DNA of 64,000 nt from Cytophaga sp. FL35. Lineage in GTDB: Bacteria; Bacteroidota; Bacteroidia; Flavobacteriales; Flavobacteriaceae. This document shows positions 17,613-26,268 of the stretch, in pieces. Under the pieces are notes generated by a model. It searched no databases and was not told where the DNA came from. It was given only the letters and a program-made list of their open reading frames with translations. Numbering within the stretch: position 1 is the first letter of the stretch; the number at the start of each line of letters is the position of its first letter. Made by a program: the position numbers and the translations under genes. The stretch covers positions 1-64,000 of the forward strand of contig NZ_JACSOH010000019.1 of NCBI RefSeq assembly GCF_014349235.1. The letters run 5' to 3'.

Positions 17613-18155
17613 TTACTGGTAAAGAACGTATCTTGGAGGTACTATGTTATTTAAACGAAGGTAGACCAACATCTGACCTCGGTGATGTGTAATATGGTCA
17701 GATAATAAAAGAATTATTTGCCTTTTGTTTCTAGTAAGTCCAAAATAATCGAGTTCATCTCCAAAGCTCTCTGGATTAAATTCTTTAAGGAAGGCAATTG
17801 TTTCGTCAAAGGTCTTTTCTATAAGTGAAATCATTTCTTTTTTGGACTTACCTTCTGTTTTGTAAACAGTATCTGTCTGCCAATCTTTAGGAGCTCTTTC
17901 ACCTAGAAGAGTTTGGCAATGGAAGTCCATAGCAAAACCTACATGTAGCAAATTTTCTGCAAAGCTGAGGGATTCAGGTGTTGGCCTGTAATGATAGGAG
18001 TCTTCAGGCATCATTTCGGCAACCAAAACCATGTATTTCTTGGAGTTTTCCAATCGTACCAAAAAGTCATCTATAAAGTCATTTTGTTGCCCTTGCACGG
18101 TATGGTATTGGAGGGTGGTTAAAATGACCACCAAGGTACAAGTAAGGTACTTCAT
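17613..18155 (-). CDS. Secreted DinB-family protein
   Basis: A 180-residue protein with a signal peptide (about 1-22, ending ...TVQGQ) and a DinB-type four-helix bundle. The metal-site pattern shows His in ENLLHVGFAM and the C-terminal SDHITHHRGQM. DinB-like proteins often act as metal-dependent thiol transferases or are of unknown role; a secreted form suggests an extracytoplasmic function. It is a single gene between the LysR and LacI regulators, with no operon partners. Confidence 0.85.
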   Translation of the reverse strand: MKYLTCTLVVILTTLQYHTVQGQQNDFIDDFLVRLENSKKYMVLVAEMMPEDSYHYRPTPESLSFAENLLHVGFAMDFHCQTLLGERAPKDWQTDTVYKTEGKSKKEMISLIEKTFDETIAFLKEFNPESFGDELDYFGLTRNKRQIILLLSDHITHHRGQMLVYLRLNNIVPPRYVLYQ

Positions 18156-18211
18156 TTTTCTAAATTTCTAGGTAATGAATTAATAGTTAGCTTTCTATGG
18201 TGCGATGTAAA

Positions 18212-19240
18212 TTAAGAAAATTCATCTAAATTTTCCGCAATCACGATATCTACTCTCAAAAGATTGCGTTTGGGGATAGATTTGGAATAAAGCAATAGCT
18301 CGGATAACGAAGTGATTCCTTGATGCCCCTGCAGTTCCGGATTTTGATTTAACAGCACCTTTACGGTTCCCTTCTTGAGACACGCCGTATTTTTTGCAGT
18401 TAGATCATAACCAATTGCCTGGATATGGGGATGCTTCTTTAAAATCCCTTCTAATTGATGAATTTTAGAGGTAGTGACATACATGCCGGCCACGTGGGAG
18501 AGGTCAAAATCGGTATCTACAAAATCCTCTACACTGGCAGAACTTATCGTTTTAATAGTGGTATTTGGATGATGGGTGGCAAAGAAGTTTCTAAAACCGT
18601 CTTCTTTTTCAGTTAAGTGGCTTGAATGACCTGATTTAATTCCCAAATGCATCACCAATAGTTGTTCATCCTCTTTAGGCGAAGTGAGATAGCTCATTAA
18701 TTGAGCGGCAATTTTTCCGCTCTTTTTGTACGCTTGTCCCAAAAAAGTCACCGGTTCCAAGCCTTCTACTTCAGAATTGATCAAGGCAATAGGCTTTTTT
18801 AATTCTTCTGCTTTGTGATATAAATCTTTAAAGGTTTCAGGAAAAACGGGTACAATCAAAAATGCATCCGGGCTTTGTTCTATCGCCTCTATAAATTTGG
18901 TTTTAAATTCTTTTAGGGTACTAACATACCTAACATAAGAAATAGAAATCCCAAACTGTCTTAGCTCTTCTTCAGCTTTTTGTACTCCCTTGGCGCATTG
19001 TTGCCAATATTCCCCTTCTGAGTCCTCGGGAATAAGGGCGCATATGGTATAGTTTTTATGGGTTTTCAAGGATTGTGCAAATAGATTGGGCTTGTAATCT
19101 ATATCCTTTAAAATTTTTTCTACTTTCTTTTGGGCTTCCTCTGAAACCCTACCTCTTTTATGTAAAACTCGGTCTACCGTTCCCCTTGAAACGTCCGCTA
19201 GTTGGGCAATTTCTTTGAGGGTATAATTCTTTTTGGTCAT
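18212..19240 (-). CDS. LacI-family transcriptional regulator
   Basis: A 342-residue repressor-type protein. The N-terminal helix-turn-helix is YTLKEIAQLADVSRGTVDRV with hinge region DYKPNLFAQSLK, followed by a sugar-binding periplasmic-protein-like domain (from about 62). It is divergent from the symporter operon at 19375. A 16-base palindrome at 19298-19313, just downstream of the operon -7 box, is its likely operator. The effector is presumably the sugar carried by the symporter. Confidence 0.93.
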   Translation of the reverse strand: MTKKNYTLKEIAQLADVSRGTVDRVLHKRGRVSEEAQKKVEKILKDIDYKPNLFAQSLKTHKNYTICALIPEDSEGEYWQQCAKGVQKAEEELRQFGISISYVRYVSTLKEFKTKFIEAIEQSPDAFLIVPVFPETFKDLYHKAEELKKPIALINSEVEGLEPVTFLGQAYKKSGKIAAQLMSYLTSPKEDEQLLVMHLGIKSGHSSHLTEKEDGFRNFFATHHPNTTIKTISSASVEDFVDTDFDLSHVAGMYVTTSKIHQLEGILKKHPHIQAIGYDLTAKNTACLKKGTVKVLLNQNPELQGHQGITSLSELLLYSKSIPKRNLLRVDIVIAENLDEFS

Positions 19241-19284
19241 TAATGTTTAGTATAAAAAATAGTAGCTAAAATACAATTTTTGTA

Positions 19285-19313
19285 TACATTTGTAATGTGT
19301 GCTCGTGAACACA
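19285..19313 (+). promoter_or_regulatory. Promoter -7 box with overlapping LacI-type operator
   Basis: TACATTTG at 19285-19292 is an exact TAnnTTTG match. TGTGCTCGTGAACACA at 19298-19313 is an imperfect palindrome (12 of 16 positions symmetric) lying where transcription should begin. A repressor bound here would block the symporter operon. The ATG at 19375 leaves a leader of about 70 bases. Confidence 0.65.
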
Positions 19314-19374
19314 GTTGAAAAATTTTACATTTTATGTTTTCTTATAATACTTTGCTACCTTATTTCCTGAGATA

Positions 19375-21201
19375 ATGACATTGCATTACATTGATATTGC
19401 CATAGTAGCGGCCTATGTGATTGGAGTACTGCTCCTGGGTTTTTATTTATCCAGCAAAGCTTCCAAAAATTTAGAGTCTTATTTTTTGGGTGGTAATCAA
19501 TTACCTTGGTACTATTTGGGATTGAGCAATGCTTCTGGCATGTTCGATATATCTGGTACTATGTGGACGGTGGGTATACTTTTTGTCTACGGATTAAAAA
19601 GTGCTTGGTTACCCTGGCTTTGGCCCGTATGGAACCAAGTATTCGTTTTTGTGTATTTAGCCATTTGGATGCGCCGCTCCAATGTAATGACAGGTGCAGA
19701 ATGGATAACCTTTCGCTTTGGTGATGGGCGGGGAGCAAAACTGTCGCACATCATAATCGTTGTTTTCGCCGTAATAAGCGTGCTAGGGTTTATCGCTTAT
19801 TTTTTTGAGGGTATTGGTAAATATAGCACCACCATTTTACCTTGGGACCTTGGTTTTGAGGTATTTGGTTTTCAAGTGGATTCTGCGAAAAGCTACGCTT
19901 TGATTATCTGTGGGCTAACCTCGCTCTATACCATAAAGGGAGGTATGCACAGTGTGGTGGCAACAGAGGTTATGCAATTTGTGGTTATGACTATAGCCTG
20001 CATTGGTGTGGGTGTCGTAGCCTATAATACAGTAGATGTAGCTTCCCTCAATCAAATTGTACCTACTGGGTGGAAAAATCTCTTTTTTGGTTGGAACCTT
20101 GATTTGGATTGGAGTGGCACGCCCTTTCCACAAGTAGATTCCAAAATTGCGAAAGATGGGTTTGATTTATTCGGACTTTTGTTCATTTTAATGGTGTTAA
20201 AGGGAATTTTGGCCTCTACCGCGGGCCCCGTTCCCAGTTATGATATGCAACGAATTTTAGCTACGAAAACCCCGGCCGAAGCTGCTAAAATGAGCTTTTT
20301 GACCATTTGCGTGCTATACCTTCCCCGCTACTTTATGATTATTGGCTTTGCTGTTTTGGCCTTGGTACATATGGGGCCGGAAATAACCGCTATGGGAGAT
20401 GTGATAGATTTTGAGCAAGTATTGCCCATGGCTATCAATAAATTTCTCCCGGTAGGATTAAAAGGACTCATGCTGGCCGGGTTTTTAGCTGCCTTTATGG
20501 GTACGTTTGCCGCTTTTGTGAATTCGGCACCGGCCTATATAGTCAATGATATTTATAAGAAATACATCAACCCAAAGGCTACGGATAAGCGCTTGGTACA
20601 CTATAGTATTCTCTCTTCTCTACTGTTAGTTGTTGTAGGTATTATTTTCGGTTTTAATGCCGGGTCGCTAAATCAATTGATTTTATGGTTAAGCTCAGCT
20701 CTTTATGGAGGGTATGTAGCGGCCAATGTGCTTAAGTGGGTTTGGTGGCGATTTACGGGGATGGGATATTTCTGGGGTATGCTTTTTGGTCTCATAGCTT
20801 CTACCATTAAATTGTTCTTTTTTCCTGAATACGTAGATATTTTCGTATTTCCGGTCATCCTCTTGTTTTCTATGGTAGGATGTATTATCGGTACCTATTT
20901 ACAACCCTTGACCAATAGGGAACAGGTAAAGGAATTTTATAAAAGGACAAAACCTTGGGGTTTTTGGAAACCCATACAAGAGGAAGTTTTAGCGGAAAAC
21001 CCGGATTTTATTCCCAACAAGGATTTTAAAAGAGACAGTTTTAATGTGGTGGTGGGTGTTATTTGGCAAATGGCACAGGTGGTCATTCCCATATATTTTA
21101 TGTTAAGGGAAAACACTGAAATGATCGTTTGGTGCGCCATACTTATTCTCACTTCGGCATTACTTAAAAAATATTGGTGGAACAACCTAAAGAACCTTTA
21201 A
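19375..21201 (+). CDS. Sodium:solute symporter (SSS family)
   Basis: A 608-residue inner-membrane transporter with about 13-14 hydrophobic helices. It begins with YIDIAIVAAYVIGVLLLGFY and the family pattern SYFLGGNQLPWYYLGLSNAS, which contributes to the sodium and substrate sites. SSS members import sugars, sialic acid, amino acids or inositol with sodium. Its stop overlaps the ATG of the DUF4434 gene (TAATG at 19-base scale position 21199-21203), so translation is coupled. As first gene of the LacI-controlled operon it imports the substrate for the epimerase and hydrolases that follow. Confidence 0.93.
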   Translation: MTLHYIDIAIVAAYVIGVLLLGFYLSSKASKNLESYFLGGNQLPWYYLGLSNASGMFDISGTMWTVGILFVYGLKSAWLPWLWPVWNQVFVFVYLAIWMRRSNVMTGAEWITFRFGDGRGAKLSHIIIVVFAVISVLGFIAYFFEGIGKYSTTILPWDLGFEVFGFQVDSAKSYALIICGLTSLYTIKGGMHSVVATEVMQFVVMTIACIGVGVVAYNTVDVASLNQIVPTGWKNLFFGWNLDLDWSGTPFPQVDSKIAKDGFDLFGLLFILMVLKGILASTAGPVPSYDMQRILATKTPAEAAKMSFLTICVLYLPRYFMIIGFAVLALVHMGPEITAMGDVIDFEQVLPMAINKFLPVGLKGLMLAGFLAAFMGTFAAFVNSAPAYIVNDIYKKYINPKATDKRLVHYSILSSLLLVVVGIIFGFNAGSLNQLILWLSSALYGGYVAANVLKWVWWRFTGMGYFWGMLFGLIASTIKLFFFPEYVDIFVFPVILLFSMVGCIIGTYLQPLTNREQVKEFYKRTKPWGFWKPIQEEVLAENPDFIPNKDFKRDSFNVVVGVIWQMAQVVIPIYFMLRENTEMIVWCAILILTSALLKKYWWNNLKNL

Positions 21202-22154
21202 TGAGCATACAACATCCGCTAAAGATTAGCGGCACTTTTTTAGATGAAATCAGTCACGACATTCCCCACCAGAATTGGGGTGTAAAGGAATGGGATGCAG
21301 ATTTCGCGCATATGGCCAAAATGGGAATCGATACCGTTTTTTTGATACGCTCGGGTTATCAACGTTTTTTGACCTACCCATCTACCTATTTGATTGAACA
21401 ACAGGGTTGTTATGAGCCCCTTACGGACTTAGTGGAAATGTACCTTGTACTGGCCGAAAAACACGGTATGGACTTTTATTTTGGCACTTACGACAGTGGT
21501 GTTTACTGGGAAACCGGTAACATGTTACATGAGCTTGATTGCAACAAATATGTCATTGAGGAAGCCTACAGGAAATATGGGCATTACAACGCCTTTAAAG
21601 GTTGGTATTTGAGCTTGGAGTTAAGCCGAAAAACAAAAGGTTCCGTAGAGGCCATTGCCAGTTTGGGCAGGCAATGCAAGGATGTAAGTGGAGGTTTGCC
21701 GGTAATGATATCTCCTTGGATAGACGGTAAAAAAGCCGTTTTAGCCGCGGAAGGTAAGCTGGCCAAACAGGATATGGTGTCCCTAAAAACGCACTATCAG
21801 GAATGGGATGAGATTTTTGACGGTATCAAGAATGATGTAGATACAGTGGCTTTCCAAGATGGTCATGTAGACTACCATGAGTTGGAGCATTTTTTAAATA
21901 TCAACAAAGAATTGGCCGATAAATATGGGTTGAATTCTTGGACGAATATTGAATCCTTTGATCGCGATATGCCTATCAAATTTCTACCCATCAAATTTGA
22001 AAAAATGCTTTTAAAGTTGAAAGCGGCACAAAAAGCAGGGTGTTCCAAGGCTATTACTTTTGAGTTTTCGCACTTTATGAGTCCGCAGTCGGCTTATCTA
22101 CAGGCAGGTCATTTGTACAATCGCTATATGGAATATTTTAATGAAGAGAATTGA
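21201..22154 (+). CDS. DUF4434-like TIM-barrel protein
   Basis: The start at 21201 overlaps the symporter stop codon; an in-frame upstream ATG at 21174 would lie inside the symporter gene. The 317-residue product (MSIQHPLKISGTFLDEI...) matches DUF4434, a putative glycosidase-like TIM barrel, with segments KMGIDTVFLIRSGYQ, DFYFGTYDSGVYW and FKGWYLSLELS. No signal peptide is present, so it is probably cytoplasmic. No activity is known to me for the family. It is translationally coupled on both sides. Confidence 0.78.
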   Translation: MSIQHPLKISGTFLDEISHDIPHQNWGVKEWDADFAHMAKMGIDTVFLIRSGYQRFLTYPSTYLIEQQGCYEPLTDLVEMYLVLAEKHGMDFYFGTYDSGVYWETGNMLHELDCNKYVIEEAYRKYGHYNAFKGWYLSLELSRKTKGSVEAIASLGRQCKDVSGGLPVMISPWIDGKKAVLAAEGKLAKQDMVSLKTHYQEWDEIFDGIKNDVDTVAFQDGHVDYHELEHFLNINKELADKYGLNSWTNIESFDRDMPIKFLPIKFEKMLLKLKAAQKAGCSKAITFEFSHFMSPQSAYLQAGHLYNRYMEYFNEEN

Positions 22155-22155
22155 A

Positions 22156-23316
22156 ATGGAAATGAAAAAGTATGCCGCATTATATAGAACCGAGTTGTTG
22201 AACGAGGTAGTTCCTTTTTGGGAAAAAAAGTCATTGGATACCGTCCATGGGGGATATGTTACATGCTTGAATGAAAACGGAGAGGTCTTTGATACCGATA
22301 AATTTATGTGGCTGCAAGCGCGACAAGCTTGGATGTTTTCAACGCTTTTTACTCAGGTGGAAGCAAAGGAAAATTGGAAGGATGCCGCTAAATTGGGAAT
22401 CGATTTTATGAAAAAAAATGGGCGGGATGCCCAAGGTAACTGGTATTTCTCCTTGACAAAAGAGGGTCGCCCTTTGGTGCAAGCCTATAATATTTTTTCA
22501 GATTGTTTTGCGGCCATGGCCTTTGGCGCCTATTATAAATTGGACCCCAAGGAGGAGTACGCCGCCATTGCCAAAGCTACATTTCAAAACATTCTACAAA
22601 GACAAGAAAACCCGAAGGGGAAATACGATAAAACCTATCCCGGAACGCGTGAGATGCAAAACTTCGCCTTACCCATGATTTTGTGCAATCTGGCATTGGA
22701 GTTGGATCATTTGTTGGAAAAAGAGCAAGTCGCTCAGCTCACAGAAGGAATTTCAGACCTGATTTTAAACAAATTCTACCAAGAAGATTCGGGTTTGGTA
22801 TATGAGAATATTGCACCCAATGGTACGTTGGTAAATAGTTTTGAAGGACGCCTTTTAAATCCCGGGCATGCTATTGAGGCCATGTGGTTCCTTATGGATT
22901 TGGGAGCTAAAAATGGGGATAATGAACTTATCGCGAAAGCGGAGAAAATCATGTTTCAGCAATTGGAGTTTGGCTGGGACAAGGAGCATGATGGCATTTT
23001 TTATTTTTTGGATGCCAAAGGAAATCCACCCCAGCAACTGGAATGGGACCAGAAGTTGTGGTGGGTACATTTAGAGACTTTGGTGGCCTTGGCAAAGTCC
23101 ATTCGACTGACCGGAAACTCCATGGCAAAAGAATGGTTTGAAAAGGTGCATGAATATACATGGAACCATTTTAGGGACTCGGACAAGGGAGGCGAATGGT
23201 TTGGCTATCTGAATAGGAGGGGAGAGCCCCTTCTAAAATTAAAAGGAGGCAAGTGGAAAGGCTGTTTCCATGTGCCCAGAGCTCTTTTACAGGTAAGTAA
23301 AACCTTGGAGATTTAA
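22156..23316 (+). CDS. AGE-family sugar 2-epimerase/isomerase
   Basis: A 386-residue (alpha/alpha)6-barrel protein of the N-acylglucosamine 2-epimerase family. Conserved residues are the Arg in MWLQARQAWMFS, PGHAIEAMW (His238), WWVHLETL (His305) and FHVPRALL (His372). Members epimerise GlcNAc/ManNAc, cellobiose or mannose-type sugars at C2. An upstream ATG at 22141 would overlap the DUF4434 stop by 14 bases; 22156 starts just after it, and both are possible. The gene is cytoplasmic and coupled to its neighbours. The substrate is not determinable. Confidence 0.9.
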   Translation: MEMKKYAALYRTELLNEVVPFWEKKSLDTVHGGYVTCLNENGEVFDTDKFMWLQARQAWMFSTLFTQVEAKENWKDAAKLGIDFMKKNGRDAQGNWYFSLTKEGRPLVQAYNIFSDCFAAMAFGAYYKLDPKEEYAAIAKATFQNILQRQENPKGKYDKTYPGTREMQNFALPMILCNLALELDHLLEKEQVAQLTEGISDLILNKFYQEDSGLVYENIAPNGTLVNSFEGRLLNPGHAIEAMWFLMDLGAKNGDNELIAKAEKIMFQQLEFGWDKEHDGIFYFLDAKGNPPQQLEWDQKLWWVHLETLVALAKSIRLTGNSMAKEWFEKVHEYTWNHFRDSDKGGEWFGYLNRRGEPLLKLKGGKWKGCFHVPRALLQVSKTLEI

Positions 23317-23319
23317 GTT

Positions 23320-24414
23320 ATGAAAGGGGTGAAGCAACTTTTATTGATTACATGTATTCTTTTCGGGCTACAGGCTTTTGCGCAAAACCAAAAGGGTTTT
23401 TGGTTGACCAATGTGGCCAGTGAGGCATTGGATACCAAAGAAGGAATTATGGAAGTGGTGCAAAACTGTAAAAAATTTGGTATGGATCACATCTACGTTG
23501 TGGTCTGGAACCGCGGATATACCTTGTACCCTAGTAGCGTAATGAAAAATAGGTTCGGCGTTGAAATTATGCCACGTTTTGCCAAAAGGGATTTCTTAAA
23601 GGAACTTATCCATGAGGCCCATAAGAATCAAATGAAGGTTCATGCTTGGTTTGAGTTTGGTTTTTCCAGTAGTTACAAACAAGAGGATGGCGGACCAATA
23701 TTAGAAGCCAAACCTGAGTGGAAAGCTTTAAATTACGATGGTAAATTGGTATCCAAAAACGGATTTCAATGGATGAATGCCTTTGATCCGGAAGTACAGG
23801 ATTTTGTACTGTCCCTAATAACGGAAGTCATTGATACGTATGATATAGATGGAATTCAGGGCGATGATCGTTTACCGGCAAATCCATCTACTGCGGGCTA
23901 CGATCCGTACACCATTGCGCTTTATAAAGAGGAACATAATGGTAAGCTTCCACCAAAAGATTACAAAGACCCAGATTGGATTGATTGGAGAGCAACCAAA
24001 TTGGATTCATTTGCAGAACGTATTTATAAGACGGTAAAGGCCAAAGATTCCAATGTTACCGTATCCATGGCCCCAAGTATTTATCCTTGGAGCAAGGAGG
24101 AATATCTCCAAAATTGGCCCACTTGGCTTAAAAATGGATGGGTAGATTATATCATTCCTCAAGTGTATCGATATGATTTGGATGCCTATACGGCCACCAT
24201 AAAGTCGAATTTGGAATTTGTACCAGAAGAATTAAAGGAAAAGTTTATACCCGGTGTTCTGCTAAAGGTAGATGATTATGTCCCCTCGGAATCTTTTTTA
24301 GAAGGGATGATTCAAACGAATCGGAAATTGGGATTGGACAGTGAGGTGTTTTTCTTTTATGAAGGATTAAAGGACCATTACCAATTTTTTCAAACTATCT
24401 ATCCAAAATTATAG
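23320..24414 (+). CDS. Secreted GHL10-type family 10-like glycosyl hydrolase
   Basis: A 364-residue protein with a signal peptide (about 1-21, ending LQAFAQ). The domain is the 'glycosyl hydrolase-like 10' (DUF187) TIM barrel. It has KGFWLTNVASEAL at the start, HAWFEFGFSSSY, the acidic segment DIDGIQGDDRLP and DYIIPQVYRYD. Related proteins act on peptidoglycan-like or amino-sugar glycans, but the family is poorly characterised. It begins three bases after the epimerase stop and is separated by three bases from the FAD oxidoreductase. Confidence 0.85.
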   Translation: MKGVKQLLLITCILFGLQAFAQNQKGFWLTNVASEALDTKEGIMEVVQNCKKFGMDHIYVVVWNRGYTLYPSSVMKNRFGVEIMPRFAKRDFLKELIHEAHKNQMKVHAWFEFGFSSSYKQEDGGPILEAKPEWKALNYDGKLVSKNGFQWMNAFDPEVQDFVLSLITEVIDTYDIDGIQGDDRLPANPSTAGYDPYTIALYKEEHNGKLPPKDYKDPDWIDWRATKLDSFAERIYKTVKAKDSNVTVSMAPSIYPWSKEEYLQNWPTWLKNGWVDYIIPQVYRYDLDAYTATIKSNLEFVPEELKEKFIPGVLLKVDDYVPSESFLEGMIQTNRKLGLDSEVFFFYEGLKDHYQFFQTIYPKL

Positions 24415-24417
24415 ACT

Positions 24418-26268
24418 ATGCGCGTATTCCATTTCTTATGGGTGATTTTGATGTTGGTTACCAATTATACTATTGCTCAAAACCAAGTAGATGTGCTCAT
24501 CATTGGTGGTGGGGCAGGAGGTACTGCTGCCGGTATTCAAGCCGCAAGAAGCGGAGTACAGGTACAGATCATGGAGGCAACACCTTGGTTGGGAGGCATG
24601 CTCACCTCCGCAGGGGTTTCGGCCATTGATGGTAATCATGATATGCCGTCCGGAATTTGGGGCGAGTTTAGACAAGGTTTGCGAGATTACTATGGAGGTG
24701 CTAAAACCTTGGCAACCGGTTGGGTTAGCCACACGCTATTTGAACCTTCCGTAGGGCAAGAAATTCTAAGAGAAATGGCGCAATTTCCCAACTTGAAATT
24801 GACCTTCAATGCGCACTATAAGAACATTCAGAAAAAAGCCGATGGCTGGCAGGTTACCTATGAACAAAACAAAAAAATACACAACGTTTCAGCGACCATT
24901 TTAATTGATGCTACCGAAACCGGGGAAGTACTTCCACTGGTAAATGCAGATTTTCGCTTTGGAATGGATTCCCAATCGGAAACAGGAGAAAAAGAAGCTC
25001 CTCAAAACGCAAATGATATTATCCAAGACTTAACCTACGTTGCTATTTTAGAGGATGTGTCCCAAACCACATCCGAACGGTCTAAAAAGGGATTGGTCAA
25101 AAAGCCCAAAAATTATGACCCTGAAGCATATAAATGTGCCTGTGAGCGAAAAGGAGGCGAGATGTTCGGGCAAGTTTCAGGATGTGAGCAAATGCTAAAT
25201 TATGCCAAGCTGCCCAATGGCAAATACATGATCAATTGGCCCCATTGTGGTAATGACTTTTATATAGGATGGAAGGACTTATCGAATAAGGAATTGGAGA
25301 AAGAGATAAAGAAGGCAAAGGAATTTACCCTTGGTTTTATTTATTACATTCAGCAAGAATTGGGGTTTGACCATTTGCGGTTGGCCGATGAATTCGGAAC
25401 TAAGGATAAATTGCCCATGATTCCCTACCACAGGGAAGGTAGAAGGGCAAAAGGGAAGGTGTTTTTGACCGTTGATCATTTGGAAAGTCCCTATGATTTC
25501 AATTTGTACAAAACGGGCGTGGCTGTTGGCGATTATCCTATTGATCACCATCATGACAAGAATGCTGATGCTCCGGTGATCGACTTTATCAATATAAAGG
25601 TACCCAGTTACTCCATTCCCATGGGTGCACTTATTCCTAGGGATACTGACAACTTTTTGGTGGCCGATAAAAATATTAGCGTGAGTAACATCGTAAACGG
25701 CACCACCCGTTTACAACCAGTTGTTTTGGGAATTGGGCAGGCAGCCGGCGCTATAGCCGCGACCGCCATCATTAAAGAAAGGAAGGTTTCCGAGGTTTCC
25801 GTTCGTGATGTACAACAACTTTTGTTAGAACAAAAGGCCTACTTACTACCACTTTTTGATGTAAAACCTACGGACGTCAGTTTTTCCTCCATACAAAAGA
25901 TAGCAGCCAGCGGGGTTTTAAAAACGTATGGCATTCCCTATAAATGGGCCAACCAAACCTTTTTCTATCCAGAGCGTATTGTTTCCGAATACGAATTGAA
26001 AGAGGGACTATTACCCTATTTTCCACAATTGGAGAAATTACCGGCTTCAGGCTATGGGGTGAAAATTCCTTTTTTGGAAAAAATAATGAAAGTTATGGAC
26101 CAATCCTTTTCCCCTGCTATTATAGAAAAGCATTGGAAGGATTGGGGAATCGCTCAATCCTTCCATCCCGGCACAGAATTTAACCGAGAAACCGTAAGTA
26201 TTCTAGTGGATAAGTTGCTGGATCCATTTTCTGTTAACATCGATCTCCAAGGCAACCTACAAAATTGA
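24418..26268 (+). CDS. Secreted FAD-dependent oxidoreductase
   Basis: A 616-residue protein with a signal peptide (about 1-20, ending NYTIAQ) followed at once by a dinucleotide-binding fold (VDVLIIGGGAGGTAAGI, EATPWLGGML). The second FAD region, DNFLVADKNISVS...GIGQAAGAIAA, lies near residues 410-450. It fits the FAD_oxidored family common in Bacteroidota carbohydrate loci. The substrate is probably a sugar or glycoside in the periplasm. It ends the operon; its TGA abuts the stop of the convergent TolC gene with no spacer. Confidence 0.9.
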   Translation: MRVFHFLWVILMLVTNYTIAQNQVDVLIIGGGAGGTAAGIQAARSGVQVQIMEATPWLGGMLTSAGVSAIDGNHDMPSGIWGEFRQGLRDYYGGAKTLATGWVSHTLFEPSVGQEILREMAQFPNLKLTFNAHYKNIQKKADGWQVTYEQNKKIHNVSATILIDATETGEVLPLVNADFRFGMDSQSETGEKEAPQNANDIIQDLTYVAILEDVSQTTSERSKKGLVKKPKNYDPEAYKCACERKGGEMFGQVSGCEQMLNYAKLPNGKYMINWPHCGNDFYIGWKDLSNKELEKEIKKAKEFTLGFIYYIQQELGFDHLRLADEFGTKDKLPMIPYHREGRRAKGKVFLTVDHLESPYDFNLYKTGVAVGDYPIDHHHDKNADAPVIDFINIKVPSYSIPMGALIPRDTDNFLVADKNISVSNIVNGTTRLQPVVLGIGQAAGAIAATAIIKERKVSEVSVRDVQQLLLEQKAYLLPLFDVKPTDVSFSSIQKIAASGVLKTYGIPYKWANQTFFYPERIVSEYELKEGLLPYFPQLEKLPASGYGVKIPFLEKIMKVMDQSFSPAIIEKHWKDWGIAQSFHPGTEFNRETVSILVDKLLDPFSVNIDLQGNLQN

